From Allokutzneria sp. A3M-2-11 16 (GTDB lineage Bacteria; Actinomycetota; Actinomycetes; Mycobacteriales; Pseudonocardiaceae), in NCBI RefSeq assembly GCF_024213555.1, contig NZ_JANAVO010000003.1, forward strand, positions 248,001 to 312,000: 64,000 nt of DNA. The letters run 5' to 3'. The position numbers and the translations under genes were made by a program. Under the pieces are notes generated by a model. That model did not search any database and was not told where the DNA came from. It saw only the letters and a list, made by a program, of their open reading frames with translations. This document shows positions 27,846-36,326 of this stretch, in pieces. How positions within the stretch are numbered: the first letter of the stretch is position 1; each line of letters starts with the position of its first letter.

Positions 27846-27977
27846 GTGACAGCCGCGGATCCGGCTGTCATCATCGTCGCCGTGTTCACCACGGCCGTCC
27901 TCTTCACGCTGGCAGGCGCAGACCTGCTCGGCGCGCTGGCGGCCGTCTCCTCGGTGCTGGCAGGCGCCCGAAGCTGA
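27846..27977 (+). CDS. Small single-span membrane peptide
   Basis: A 43-residue frame starting GTG at 27846: short polar N-terminus (TAADP), then a continuous hydrophobic stretch AVIIVAVFTTAVLFTLAG and a second weaker one (LLGALAAVSSVL). The ribosome site is weak (GAGGATGG further upstream). The position directly after the EACC1-like gene suggests that it is its partner, possibly a membrane-active effector, but this is inference from gene order. A hairpin follows its stop. Confidence 0.45.
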   Translation: MTAADPAVIIVAVFTTAVLFTLAGADLLGALAAVSSVLAGARS

Positions 27978-28012
27978 CCCTCCTCCCTTCTTCCAAGAAC
28001 CACGGAGGAGGG
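27978..28012 (+). terminator. Hairpin after the EACC1-like operon
   Basis: CCCTCCTCC (27978-27986) pairs perfectly with GGAGGAGGG (28004-28012), immediately after the stop of the membrane peptide gene. The loop contains CAAGAACC, which could also pair with GGTTCTTG at 28059-28066 in the leader of the EF-Tu gene, so an alternative structure is possible. Confidence 0.5.
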
Positions 28013-28128
28013 TGTCGGCCCCCGCGAGAACCCCCTGACCGGGGGACGCGCGCGCCCAGGTTCTTGACCCTCACGCCACGTGGGGGTTCAGCCTTGACCG
28101 CACAGCGAGCCAGACCAAGGACACAGCC

Positions 28129-29313
28129 ATGAGCAAGCAGGAGCACCTGCGGACCAAGCCCCACCTCAACATCGGCACGATGGGTCACGTCGACCACGGC
28201 AAGACCACGCTGACCGCCGCGATCACCAAGGTGCTCGCCGAGCGGGACGGCAGCACCCGCTACGTCGCCTTCGACGGGATCGACAAGGCGCCGGAGGAGG
28301 TCGCCCGGGGTATCACGATCAACATCGCGCACGTCGAGTACGAGACCGCGACCAGGCACTACGCCCACGTCGACATGCCGGGCCACGCCGACTACGTGAA
28401 GAACATGATCACCGGCGCGGCGCAGCTGGACGGGGCGATCCTGGTGGTCTCCGCGCAGGACGGCACGATGCCCCAGACCCGGGAGCACGTGGTGCTGGCG
28501 CGGCGGATCGGGGTGTCGCACATCGTGGTGGCCATGAACAAGGCCGACGCGGTGGACGACCCGGAGCTGCTGGACCTGGTGGAGCTGGAGCTGCGCGAGC
28601 TGCTCACCACCTACGGCTTCCCCGGCGAGGAGGTCCCGATCGTGCGGGTCTCCGCGCTGCGGGCGCTGGAGGGCGACCCGGAGTGGACGCCGAGCGTGGT
28701 CGAGCTGCTCGACGCGGTGGACCGCTACGTCCCGGAGCCGGTGCGGCACCTGGACAGGCCGTTCCTGATGCCGATCGAGAACATCCTGACCATCACCGGG
28801 CGCGGGACCGTGGTCACCGGCGCGGTGGAGCAGGGCGTGATCGGCGTCGGCGACGCGGTCGAGGTGGTCGGCCTCGGCCCCACGGTGAGCAGCGTGTGCA
28901 CCGGCATCGAGACCTTCGGCAAGTCGCTGCCGCGGGCCCAGGCCGGGGACAACGCCGCGCTGCTGCTGCGCGGGGTGCGCCGGGACGACGTCCGCCGCGG
29001 TCAGGTCCTCTGCCTGCCCGGCAGCGTGCGACCGCACACCCGGTTCCGGGCGAGCGTCTACGTGCTCGCCGCGGAGGAGGGCGGCAGGCGCACGCCGTTC
29101 GGCGCGAACTACCGGCCGCAGTTCCACTTCCGCACCAGCGACGTGGTCGGCGTGGTGGAGCTGGACGAGGGGCGGTTCGTGCTGCCCGGCGACTCGGTGG
29201 AGCTCACCGTCGAGCTGGGCAAGCCGATCGCGATGGGCAGGGGCCTCGGCTTCGCGATCCGCGAGGGCGGCAGGACCGTCGGCGCGGGCACCGTGCTGGA
29301 GATCCTGCCCTGA
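28129..29313 (+). CDS. tuf: Elongation factor Tu, divergent second copy
   Basis: A 394-residue EF-Tu that delivers aminoacyl-tRNA to the ribosome. GTPase motifs are intact: [14 protein letters not shown] (normally DCPGH), NKAD and SAL. Domains 2 and 3 follow, with the C-terminal GGRTVGAG. It is shorter than the housekeeping copy and no rpsG, fusA or rpsJ neighbour is present, so it is an additional tuf gene, like Streptomyces tuf3. Residue Arg126 is equivalent to E. coli Gln124 and Val122 to Leu120, both at the kirromycin-binding interface where Q124R and L120Q are known resistance changes. Tyr160, Gly316, Gln329 and Ala375 equivalents look normal. Confidence 0.92.
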   Translation: MSKQEHLRTKPHLNIGTMGHVDHGKTTLTAAITKVLAERDGSTRYVAFDGIDKAPEEVARGITINIAHVEYETATRHYAHVDMPGHADYVKNMITGAAQLDGAILVVSAQDGTMPQTREHVVLARRIGVSHIVVAMNKADAVDDPELLDLVELELRELLTTYGFPGEEVPIVRVSALRALEGDPEWTPSVVELLDAVDRYVPEPVRHLDRPFLMPIENILTITGRGTVVTGAVEQGVIGVGDAVEVVGLGPTVSSVCTGIETFGKSLPRAQAGDNAALLLRGVRRDDVRRGQVLCLPGSVRPHTRFRASVYVLAAEEGGRRTPFGANYRPQFHFRTSDVVGVVELDEGRFVLPGDSVELTVELGKPIAMGRGLGFAIREGGRTVGAGTVLEILP

Positions 29314-29319
29314 CCCGGG

Positions 29320-29351
29320 GTGGGGCGTCACCTTCCTCGGTGGCGCCCCAC
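29320..29351 (+). terminator. Hairpin after EF-Tu
   Basis: GTGGGGCGTCACC (29320-29332) pairs with GGTGGCGCCCCAC (29339-29351), a 13-base stem with one mismatch and six-base loop, seven bases after the stop. No T tract. Confidence 0.6.
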
Positions 29352-29394
29352 TCCCCGCGAACGATCTCGGAGGACACCTCGATGAGCCAGCACG

Positions 29395-29856
29395 TCAGGT
29401 AGCGCCCAATTCCCGTTGTGAGTGCGAAACGGCGTAGGAGCGGGTCATGTCGAGGAGGAGCGCGATCATCAGCATGCCGAGGACGCCGTGGTGCCACTGC
29501 CAGCCGACGCCGAGGCCGACGAACGCGTCCACGATCATGATCACGGCGCCGCCGCCCACGGCCAGGAGCATCACGGTCAGCACGACGAGCATCACCGTTC
29601 TCGGCACCCTTCGGCCCAGAGCGGTGACGGTGGCGAGGGCGATGCACGCGCCCACCACGCCGGACGCGCTGGCGAACCACTGCGCGGTGGCGGCGTCCAG
29701 GAAGTAGTTCGCGGTCTCGGCGGCCGACACGGGCGGGCCGCCGGGGAAACCGAGCCGGGACTGCATCGCGAATGCGGCTTTCCCCGCTGCGTAGCCGAGG
29801 AACAGCACCGCCACCGCGTAGGCAGGCCAGCGTCGTGTGCGGCGAGAAGCAACCAT
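29395..29856 (-). CDS. Hypothetical integral membrane protein
   Basis: A 153-residue protein with four hydrophobic segments: YAVAVLFLGYAAGKAAFAM, ASASGVVGACIALATVTAL, TVMLVVLTVMLLAVGGGAVI, and GVLGMLMIALLLDM. The N-terminus is basic (ASRRTRRW), predicting a cytosolic N-terminus. No family is recognised and the ribosome site is weak. It lies between the EF-Tu gene and a DUF1992 gene and shows no obvious functional link. Confidence 0.65.
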   Translation of the reverse strand: MVASRRTRRWPAYAVAVLFLGYAAGKAAFAMQSRLGFPGGPPVSAAETANYFLDAATAQWFASASGVVGACIALATVTALGRRVPRTVMLVVLTVMLLAVGGGAVIMIVDAFVGLGVGWQWHHGVLGMLMIALLLDMTRSYAVSHSQRELGAT

Positions 29857-29940
29857 GCCCGTGACGCTAGGAGCCGCACACCGCGCGGCACTCCCCACAA
29901 CGGGCGGGGCGTTCTCCCTCGCGAGGGGGAATCGCGCCGG

Positions 29941-29992
29941 GGTTGGGGGCGGTTTGCGACGGTTCTGGTGGGGGTTGGGGGGACTTGAAGAC
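29941..29992. repeat. Interspersed palindromic element, family A, half copy
   Basis: Only the right half is present: GGTTGGGGGCGGTTTGCGAC followed by GGGGGTTGGGGG and GACTTGAAGAC (29982-29992). The left arm GTCTTCAAGTAC is missing. It ends four bases before the stop codon of the minus-strand DUF1992 gene, so again at a 3' end. Confidence 0.75.
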
Positions 29993-29996
29993 GCCC

Positions 29997-30395
29997 CTAC
30001 CTCCGGGCGTGCCAGGTGGCGATGGTGGTTTCGACGTCGACCTGGCGGGTGCGCATGGGCGGGCCGATCTGGGGGGCAAGTTGGGCCTTGCGGATGCGCT
30101 CGTTGAGGTCGAGTACGAGTTCGCGCACGGCGGCCTCGGAGCGCAGCCCCGCCAGCCGCTTCGGCAGGTCCTCGACCTCCTTGGCCAGCGCGAGCGACGG
30201 CGGCAGCAGGGCGGAGGTGTCGACGTTCTCCTTGCGCAGCTTCTCCGCGACCCACTCCATGGTCCCGCCGTTGCGCTGGGGGATCGGCTTGCCGTGGCCG
30301 GGCAGGTCGGTCATCTCGCCGCGTTCCTCGGCCTCGCGCACCTGTTGGTCGATCCACGTCTCGAACGAGGTCCCGGCGGGCTTGCGCTCCGTCAT
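29997..30395 (-). CDS. DUF1992 (DnaJ-C28-like) domain protein
   Basis: A 132-residue soluble protein with the DUF1992 pattern: FETWIDQQVREAEERGEMTDLPGHGKPIP and later LVLDLNERIRKAQL (given here in pieces; key residues DLPGHGKPIP). The domain is shared with eukaryotic DNAJC28 but no J domain is present, and its role is unknown. The ATG at 30395 is preferred to an upstream ATG at 30476 because of GAAGGGGA in front of it and because conservation starts there. Confidence 0.85.
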   Translation of the reverse strand: MTERKPAGTSFETWIDQQVREAEERGEMTDLPGHGKPIPQRNGGTMEWVAEKLRKENVDTSALLPPSLALAKEVEDLPKRLAGLRSEAAVRELVLDLNERIRKAQLAPQIGPPMRTRQVDVETTIATWHARR

Positions 30396-30430
30396 GACGT
30401 CCCCTTCAGGTCGTGCCACCTGAGCCCAGG

Positions 30431-31501
30431 CTATCCGAGGAAAGCCGGGTAGAGCGGCATCGTGGGCACGTCCCACCGCTCCGTCGCCGCCAGCAGCCGA
30501 CGCTGCAGCTCGGCGGTGGCGGGCAGATCAGGCACCTCGGCGAGCAGGGATTCCCAGCGGTAGCGCAACAGCTGGCGCATGCTCGGCACCGGGCGCCTGG
30601 TCCGGTGCAGCATCCTGTCCTCGTCGAGAACCCGCGGGGTGAGCGCCGTCGTCGCGTCCAGCGTCCACGTGATCATCCCGAGCCGCATGCCCTCGCGCCA
30701 CACCCCGTCGTCGAGCAGCTCGGGGTGCCCCTTCGCCACCTCGGCGCGGTAGGTGGCCTCGATCAACCCCTGAATCCCTTGCGGCAGGCGGAAAACGCAC
30801 CAGCACGAGGAGAACGGCATCCGGGTGTAGACGGCGTCGATGAACACCGAGTGGTACTCGGCGCCCTCGAAGTCCAGCAGCCGCACCCGATCCGGGAAGA
30901 GCAGGTTGTTGTCCGGGCAGATGTCACCGGGGGAGTAGACCGGAAACCGGTGCAGTCCAAGGATGGGCGAGACCTCGTCCAGCAGCCCGTCGGGCGCGGT
31001 CACCCCGAGCGAGTCGAGCACGGCGGGCAGCCCGTCGAGCGCGTCGCGAATCCACTGGTTCTGGCCCCACTGCTGGTCTCCGCGGTCATAACGGGCGCGC
31101 AGGGCGGCGAACTCGTCCTCGCGGCCCGCGGTCTCGGCGGCGAGCCTGCCGTACGCGCGCGCCCACGCGAGCAGCGCTTCCCTTGCCGTGTCAGCGGAAT
31201 CGCCGAGCAGCGCGTCGGCGAGGCTGGGCGCCTTCCCGAGATCTTCCATGACCAGCAACGGGAACTCGGTGTCGACCGCGATCAGCCGAGGACCCGAGCC
31301 CGCGCCGAGCGCCAACCCGGCGGCCTCCGCGGTGAAGCAGCGCAACGCTTCCGGCTCGTCCTTGTACGCCTTGACGATCACCGTGCCGCCATCACCGGTG
31401 ACACAACGGAGCACTGTGGACCGCGCGGAACCGCCGAGGTCCACAGGGATCGACAGCGGAGTGCTCAGCGCGGCCGCGGCCGCGCGCAGGATCTCTTCCA
31501 C
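30431..31501 (-). CDS. Aminoglycoside phosphotransferase-fold kinase
   Basis: A 356-residue protein of the APH/choline-kinase fold. The nucleotide-binding lysine is probably in TVIVKAY (residue 44), the catalytic loop is SPGDICPDNNLLF near residue 190 (HGDxxxxN with Ser-Pro for His-Gly), and the metal-binding motif is LLDFEGAEY. The natural substrate is not known; members of this fold phosphorylate sugars, lipids, antibiotics or proteins. It starts one base after the stop of the VWA gene, so the two are co-expressed. Confidence 0.82.
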   Translation of the reverse strand: MEEILRAAAAALSTPLSIPVDLGGSARSTVLRCVTGDGGTVIVKAYKDEPEALRCFTAEAAGLALGAGSGPRLIAVDTEFPLLVMEDLGKAPSLADALLGDSADTAREALLAWARAYGRLAAETAGREDEFAALRARYDRGDQQWGQNQWIRDALDGLPAVLDSLGVTAPDGLLDEVSPILGLHRFPVYSPGDICPDNNLLFPDRVRLLDFEGAEYHSVFIDAVYTRMPFSSCWCVFRLPQGIQGLIEATYRAEVAKGHPELLDDGVWREGMRLGMITWTLDATTALTPRVLDEDRMLHRTRRPVPSMRQLLRYRWESLLAEVPDLPATAELQRRLLAATERWDVPTMPLYPAFLG

Positions 31502-31502
31502 G

Positions 31503-33293
31503 TCAGCGGTTTCCGGCGAGCAGCTGGCTCAGCGCCGGATCGAGCGCCCTGCCGTTGGCCGCCACCGAGACCGTGCCGCCGTTGGCGCGCGCGATCTGGT
31601 TCAGCGGCGCCCGTTCGACGTCGGAGCCGAACGCGATGAAGCTGATCGACAGCGGCTTGTCGTCGTTGCGCAGCTTGTTCAGCTCCGTCTGGAGCTGTTG
31701 CAGGCTGATCCCGCCGTCGTTCGAGCCGTCGGTGACGACCACGATCTGGTTCGTCCGGCCCGTCTGGTAGTTCTCCATCGCCGAACGATAGACGGCCAGC
31801 ACGCTGGTGTAGGTCTGCGTCGCACTGGTCGGCTTGAGGCCGTTGATGGCGTCCATCAGCGCGGTTCGCTGCTGCGACACGGGTTTCGTCGGCGTCAGCT
31901 GCTTGTACGGCTTGGCCCCGTCGAGTGATCGGGAGAACTCCCACAACCCGAACAGGCCGCCGACCGAACGCTCCACCTGTCCCCGCAGCGCCTTCTTCAT
32001 CCACGCCATCCGGGTCTGCCCGTCGCCGCCGTCCTGGGTCATCGACCGGGACACGTCGACCAGCACGGTCACCGCCTGCGCGGCCGCGCCCGAGGTCGCC
32101 CACGCCGCGGAGATCTGCTGCGTGGCGTCGGCGTCGGCGGGCTCCAGCGCCTCCGGGGTGGCGGCCCAGCGGATGCCCGGCGAGGGGTTCGGCCGCTCCT
32201 GGGTGGACCCGACGCGGACCCCGGACTGCTGCGCGAGCAACCGCTGCTGGTCCGGCTCCTTGAGGAAGTCGCTGAACCGTTGCGCGGCCCGCACCTGCAC
32301 GTCGTCGGTCAGCTCACCGGCGAGCGCGACGAACGGGTAGTCGGCGGTCGGGGTCGGCCCGCCCACCTGCACCCCGGACAGCGTGCGCACCGGGGAGGAC
32401 GCGCCGTCCTTGCCCACGTTGCGGCGGTAGAGGTCGGCCTCGATCACCGGCACCGCCTCGAAGGGCGCCTTGGCCAGGTCCTCCACCTTGCCCAGCCCCA
32501 CCATCGCCTCCAGCGTGGTCGACGGCGGTTTCGCGGTGTTGGCCGTCGCCAGCCGGTTCATCAGGTCCTTGATCCGGTCGTCGGAGAGCATCTCCGTGGT
32601 GACCGGCCCCCGGCCCTGCGGGCTCGCGCCCGCGAGCGCGGACTGGATCGCGAGCGCGCTCGCCGGGTTGCGGGCGGGGTCGGGGATGGTCAGCGTCAGC
32701 GCGCCCCACTCCGGCTTCTGGAAACGGCTCCAGCCGTCGCTCGCCGAGGCCAGCGCGGGCAGGTCGGACCAGCGGAACGAGCTGCCGGAGAGCATGGCCG
32801 CGCCCGCGGGCTCCGGAACGGCCAGCAGGATGGGGCTGGTCGCGATCGAGGTCGGGGTGGCGCCGAGCAGCGCGGCGTTGGCCGCCTTGAGCTGGTTCAC
32901 CCACAGCGTCGACTCCGGCAGCCACGCCGACGGCGGCGGGCCGACCTTGCTCTGGTCCCAGCCCTGGCTGAGGTTCTGCAGCGTCATGGCCGAGTCCATC
33001 GCCTGGACCTCGACCTGCACGCAGTGGTTGCGGATCACCGGGCGCTGCGCGGCCCACGCGCTCGCGGCCTGCTGCACCGGCTCGGCGATCGACGGCGCGA
33101 CGGCGACGCGCAGGGTCGAGTTCCCCTCGGGGCAGCCCTCACTGCTGTTCGCCGCCCGCTTGTCCACGATGCCGCTCACGTAGTCCCAGGCGAACCAGCC
33201 CAGGCCCAGCACGGCCACGACGGCGACAGCCACGATCGGCCACAGTGCCATCCCGCGCCGGGTTTTCAGCAGTTCCGCGCGGTGTCGACCCAT
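31503..33293 (-). CDS. Membrane-anchored solute-binding/VWA domain protein
   Basis: A 596-residue protein with one N-terminal membrane anchor (LWPIVAVAVVAVLGLGWFAW, residues 17-36) and an extracellular part. Residues 60-380 have the pattern of type-2 periplasmic binding proteins (TLRVAVAPSIAEPVQQAASAW through TADYPFVALAGEL), and residues 405-590 form a von Willebrand A domain with the metal site DVSRS and VTDGSNDGG. Proteins with this composition are common in actinomycetes and unexplained. It is paired tightly with the kinase gene downstream, which suggests an envelope-sensing or substrate-processing pair. Confidence 0.85.
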   Translation of the reverse strand: MGRHRAELLKTRRGMALWPIVAVAVVAVLGLGWFAWDYVSGIVDKRAANSSEGCPEGNSTLRVAVAPSIAEPVQQAASAWAAQRPVIRNHCVQVEVQAMDSAMTLQNLSQGWDQSKVGPPPSAWLPESTLWVNQLKAANAALLGATPTSIATSPILLAVPEPAGAAMLSGSSFRWSDLPALASASDGWSRFQKPEWGALTLTIPDPARNPASALAIQSALAGASPQGRGPVTTEMLSDDRIKDLMNRLATANTAKPPSTTLEAMVGLGKVEDLAKAPFEAVPVIEADLYRRNVGKDGASSPVRTLSGVQVGGPTPTADYPFVALAGELTDDVQVRAAQRFSDFLKEPDQQRLLAQQSGVRVGSTQERPNPSPGIRWAATPEALEPADADATQQISAAWATSGAAAQAVTVLVDVSRSMTQDGGDGQTRMAWMKKALRGQVERSVGGLFGLWEFSRSLDGAKPYKQLTPTKPVSQQRTALMDAINGLKPTSATQTYTSVLAVYRSAMENYQTGRTNQIVVVTDGSNDGGISLQQLQTELNKLRNDDKPLSISFIAFGSDVERAPLNQIARANGGTVSVAANGRALDPALSQLLAGNR

Positions 33294-33443
33294 CAGCGAC
33301 GTCCCTTTCCAGCGCCTGGCTCGCGAATGCTCAACGTAGTCGGCGCCGGGCTACATCGCCCCGACAGAGAAGCCCGGTCGTCCAAGTCACGCTAACAGGT
33401 GAAGGCAGTTCGTCAAGGAATCGGACGCTAGGTGGACAGAGTG

Positions 33444-34325
33444 TTACCGAGCAACGCCAACGGGGTAACGAAGCAGGCGTTTGCATACCTCGATCAGCCT
33501 CAAACGCAGCGGCTCGGCCCGCTCGGCGAACACCCCCTGGGCCTTCACGTACTCGGCGCGCCCCTCGGGCGTCTCGATCCGCACGGGCGGATAACCCAGC
33601 TCAGCCAGGTCGTAGGGACTCGCGCGCATGTCGAGCTCACGCACGTCCACGGCCAGCTCGAAGCAGGAGGCGACCAGATCGCTCGGCGTGAACGGCGCCA
33701 GCTTGTAGCTGTGCTTGAAGAGATCCATGTTCGCGTGGAGGCAGCCGGGCTGTTCCAACGCGATCTGCGACTCGCGCGTGGGCTGCATCGCGTTCAGCGG
33801 CCGCGCGGGCGTGGTGAAGAACCGAAAAGCGTCGTAGTGACTGCACGCGACCCGCGATCCCTCGACCACGCTGTCGGTGCCGTCGTGCCCCAGGCGCAAC
33901 GACCACCCGGTGTGCCGAACCTCTTCTGGGCTCGTGCGGTAGACCATCGCCCACTCATGCAGTCCGAAGCACCCTAGGCGCGGCGGGCGCGACGCGGTAG
34001 CAGTGAGCAACGCGAGCATGAACTCCGCAGTGCGTCGCCGTGCTTCCGTGAACGCCAACGGGTCGAGCGCGACGCCGTCGTCGGTCGCGGCGTATCCGGC
34101 CCACTCCAAGTACTCGTCCGCGCCTTCCAAGACGACGTCGGGGCCCGGGTGCCACCGCTCCAACCGCGAAGGGCGGAAGGAGTAGTAGGTGAAGAGGAAA
34201 TCGAGCACTGGATGCTTCTCGCCGCGAATACGCCGCTCGCGGTGTCCGTGTGTCCACGGACTCACGCGTGCGAGATGAGCATCACGGCGCGCACGCCACT
34301 CCGCCTCGCTCAGCACCACGGTCAT
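33444..34325 (-). CDS. Conserved protein often annotated as 3-methyladenine DNA glycosylase
   Basis: A 293-residue soluble protein conserved in actinomycetes. Typical stretches are LSEAEWRARRDAHLARVSPWT, HPVLDFLFTYYSFRP, LGCFGLHEWAMVY and PGCLHANMDLFKHSYKLAPF. Similar sequences are often labelled 3-methyladenine DNA glycosylase, but I see neither a helix-hairpin-helix with the catalytic Asp nor the AAG fold, so the label is doubtful. The conserved His and Tyr residues suggest an enzyme. It is on the minus strand just before the SRPBCC fusion gene, with 13 bases between. Confidence 0.7.
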   Translation of the reverse strand: MTVVLSEAEWRARRDAHLARVSPWTHGHRERRIRGEKHPVLDFLFTYYSFRPSRLERWHPGPDVVLEGADEYLEWAGYAATDDGVALDPLAFTEARRRTAEFMLALLTATASRPPRLGCFGLHEWAMVYRTSPEEVRHTGWSLRLGHDGTDSVVEGSRVACSHYDAFRFFTTPARPLNAMQPTRESQIALEQPGCLHANMDLFKHSYKLAPFTPSDLVASCFELAVDVRELDMRASPYDLAELGYPPVRIETPEGRAEYVKAQGVFAERAEPLRLRLIEVCKRLLRYPVGVAR

Positions 34326-34338
34326 GCAGCACAGCGTA

Positions 34339-35745
34339 TTAGTGCGGTGAGATGCGGAATCCGCCGGTGACCGCCTCGGCCAGGTACAGGGGGCGTTTCT
34401 TGCCCGCTTTCCACTGTGTCCGCAGTGCCGACGACAGGTCCGACAGCACGAAGTCCTTCGTCAGCGCACCAGAGGAGGCCAGCATGTGGATCGCCTGGTA
34501 GACCGACTCCGTGATGCTGGACAGCGGAGGCGCCGCAGCACCGAACCGCTCGCGGTAGCGACGCAGGAAGTCCTTGTTGTGCTTGGAATCCACTTCCTGG
34601 AAGTAGCCGAATGTCGCCCACACACCGCGCGCCGGGTCACCGCCGGTGAGTTCACGCGTGGACTCGTCGTAGGCCATCGACAGTGTGCGGCATCTGTCCC
34701 GAAGTCCAGCGCTGTACGACTGTCGCTCGAACAGCGCGGAGTCCGAGCCGACGAACGTGGACACCACCACGTCCGCACGGCTGGCGATGATGTCCTCGAT
34801 GACGTCGGAGAAGTCACGGGTGCCCATGGGCTTGTAGCGCTCGCCGGCCACCGTGCCGCCGAGCCGCTCCACGAGCCCGCGTGCCGTCGTGTTCATCACA
34901 CGAGGCCATATGTAGTCGTTGCCTGCGAGGTAGACGTTGCCGCCGGTGCTCTTCATCAGCTCCGGCAGCGCTGACCGCAGTTGCGCGGACGGGCGTTCGC
35001 CGAGCCGGACCACGTTGGGGGAGTAGCGCCCGCCCTCGTTGATCGGCGTGTGCACCAGCAGCACCCCGAGCCGCCGCGCCAGCTTCGCGATCACCGGGAA
35101 CACCGCGGACGTGCAGTTCGTCACCACCACGCGGCAGCCGTCGAGGCCGACCAGCCTGCGGAACTGCTCGGCGCCGACGTCCGGGACGCTGGCGTCGTCG
35201 CGCACCACCACCTGCACCCGGCGGCCGTGGACGCCGCCGTCCGCGTTGACCTCGTCGGCGGCCATCAACGCCAGCTTCTCCGTGGTGGCGCCGAAGATGC
35301 TGGCCGGACCGGACTTGCTGACCAGCACGCCGATCCGCACGGTGCCGGGCGCGGCGCGCTCCTCGATGGGGTCGTAGCCGCGCTGCCGCAGCAGCCAGGT
35401 CACCGCGTCGCCGGGCACCTCGACGCCGAGCCGCACGGTCGTGCCCGAACCGTCCTTGGCGGGCAGCATCGTGCAGCTCACCGTGCCCGGCCACGGCGCG
35501 TGCTGCTCGATCACGATGCGGCGCGGCGGGTCGAGCAGGGCGATGCGGCCGGTGGCCTCGATGGTGGGGCTCGCCGGATCGGCCGGGTTCACCGGCAGGT
35601 CGAACCGCACCAGCGCGCCCACCCGCATGGCGTCGTAGTCGGCGCCGAAGAGCCAGCCCGCCGATCCGTCGCTGCCCAGCAGGGCGAACACGTCACCGGG
35701 AAGCAGTGGCACGTGTCGTTGCTGGGTCAGGACGAGGTTCCCCAC
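34339..35745 (-). CDS. SRPBCC domain fused to type-1 periplasmic-binding (AmiC/UrtA-like) domain
   Basis: A 468-residue fusion. Residues 1-125 have the SRPBCC/AHSA1 pattern (LLPGDVFALLGSDG, VRFDLPVNP, then IEATGRIALLDPPRRIVIEQHAPWPG). Residues 133-465 match branched-amide/amino-acid receptors such as AmiC and UrtA (VRIGVLVSKSGPASIFGATTEKLALMAADEVNADGG in outline; key part GVLVSKSGP). There is no signal peptide, so the binding domain is cytoplasmic, as AmiC is. The GTG start overlaps the ArsR gene by 19 bases, and an amidase gene is divergent upstream. The arrangement suggests a sensor for amides that works with ArsR to control amidase. Confidence 0.8.
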   Translation of the reverse strand: MGNLVLTQQRHVPLLPGDVFALLGSDGSAGWLFGADYDAMRVGALVRFDLPVNPADPASPTIEATGRIALLDPPRRIVIEQHAPWPGTVSCTMLPAKDGSGTTVRLGVEVPGDAVTWLLRQRGYDPIEERAAPGTVRIGVLVSKSGPASIFGATTEKLALMAADEVNADGGVHGRRVQVVVRDDASVPDVGAEQFRRLVGLDGCRVVVTNCTSAVFPVIAKLARRLGVLLVHTPINEGGRYSPNVVRLGERPSAQLRSALPELMKSTGGNVYLAGNDYIWPRVMNTTARGLVERLGGTVAGERYKPMGTRDFSDVIEDIIASRADVVVSTFVGSDSALFERQSYSAGLRDRCRTLSMAYDESTRELTGGDPARGVWATFGYFQEVDSKHNKDFLRRYRERFGAAAPPLSSITESVYQAIHMLASSGALTKDFVLSDLSSALRTQWKAGKKRPLYLAEAVTGGFRISPH

Positions 35746-36143
35746 CGTTGCCCTTCGACCTCGGCGGGGGTCCGCTGCTCGGCGACGGTGACCAGCGCGT
35801 CGAGGGAGGCGCCGTAGAGCGTGCTGAGGAAGCTGAGCACCTCGTTCATCGGTTCGACCCGCAGCGAGTAGAAGCGGTACTTGCCCGCCCGGCGCTCCTG
35901 GACCATGCCCGCGTCGCGAAGTACGCGCAGCTGCATGGAAACGGCGGTGCGACCGATGTGGTGGAACCGGGACGCGAGGTCGGAGACCGTCAGCTCGCCG
36001 TGCTCGGAGAGGAGGCTGAGCACCGTGCGACGGGTGTCGTCGGCCAGTGCGTCGAACGCGGAGGCCTCACCGCTGCTCGAACCGTTGCCCGAGATCTGGC
36101 CCACCGAACCCGCCCGACGTGGTCGCACATGGAAGATCACCAC
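35727..36143 (-). CDS. ArsR-family transcriptional regulator
   Basis: A regulator of about 138 residues with a winged helix-turn-helix: FDALADDTRRTVLSLLSEHGELTVSDLASRF, then GRTAVSMQLRVLRDAGMV and GKYRFYSLR (in pieces). The C-terminal part is of the type seen in ArsR proteins paired with SRPBCC proteins. An ATG at 36179 also starts this frame, but it lies beyond the palindrome at 36155-36173 which I take to be the operator; GTG at 36143 is therefore chosen, with moderate certainty. No metal-binding cysteines are present. It is co-transcribed with the SRPBCC fusion and divergent from the amidase. Confidence 0.85.
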   Translation of the reverse strand: MVIFHVRPRRAGSVGQISGNGSSSGEASAFDALADDTRRTVLSLLSEHGELTVSDLASRFHHIGRTAVSMQLRVLRDAGMVQERRAGKYRFYSLRVEPMNEVLSFLSTLYGASLDALVTVAEQRTPAEVEGQRWGTSS

Positions 36144-36154
36144 TGTATCGCCGC

Positions 36155-36173
36155 GTTTGCCACGGTGGCAAAC
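36155..36173. promoter_or_regulatory. Candidate ArsR operator
   Basis: A perfect 9-1-9 palindrome, GTTTGCCAC-G-GTGGCAAAC, at the 5' end of the arsR gene and in the divergent region to the amidase. A related shorter palindrome, CTGTGGCACAG, lies at 36300-36310, about 17 bases before the amidase ATG. The shared TGCCA/TGGCA core suggests the same regulator. Confidence 0.6.
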
Positions 36174-36326
36174 CGTCACTCAGGAGGTCGAAGCGCAGGC
36201 GTACCGCCCGGCGATCGGGTCAAGATCCATTGACACGATCCTCGAGGCGTTCATACCCTTTGTGCCATCTGGGAAATCCGGACGGGCCGGTCACGAGAAC
36301 TGTGGCACAGAAGGGAACTGTCGTCG

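Noticed and set aside
26041-27977. Trypsin-like protease as the effector of the EACC1-like gene
   Set aside because: The protease has a signal peptide and is encoded on the opposite strand with its own promoter, unlike the intracellular effectors paired with EACC1.
33444-34325. True AlkA/AAG-type DNA glycosylase
   Set aside because: Neither a helix-hairpin-helix with catalytic Asp nor the AAG fold motifs can be seen; the usual database label seems to be inherited.
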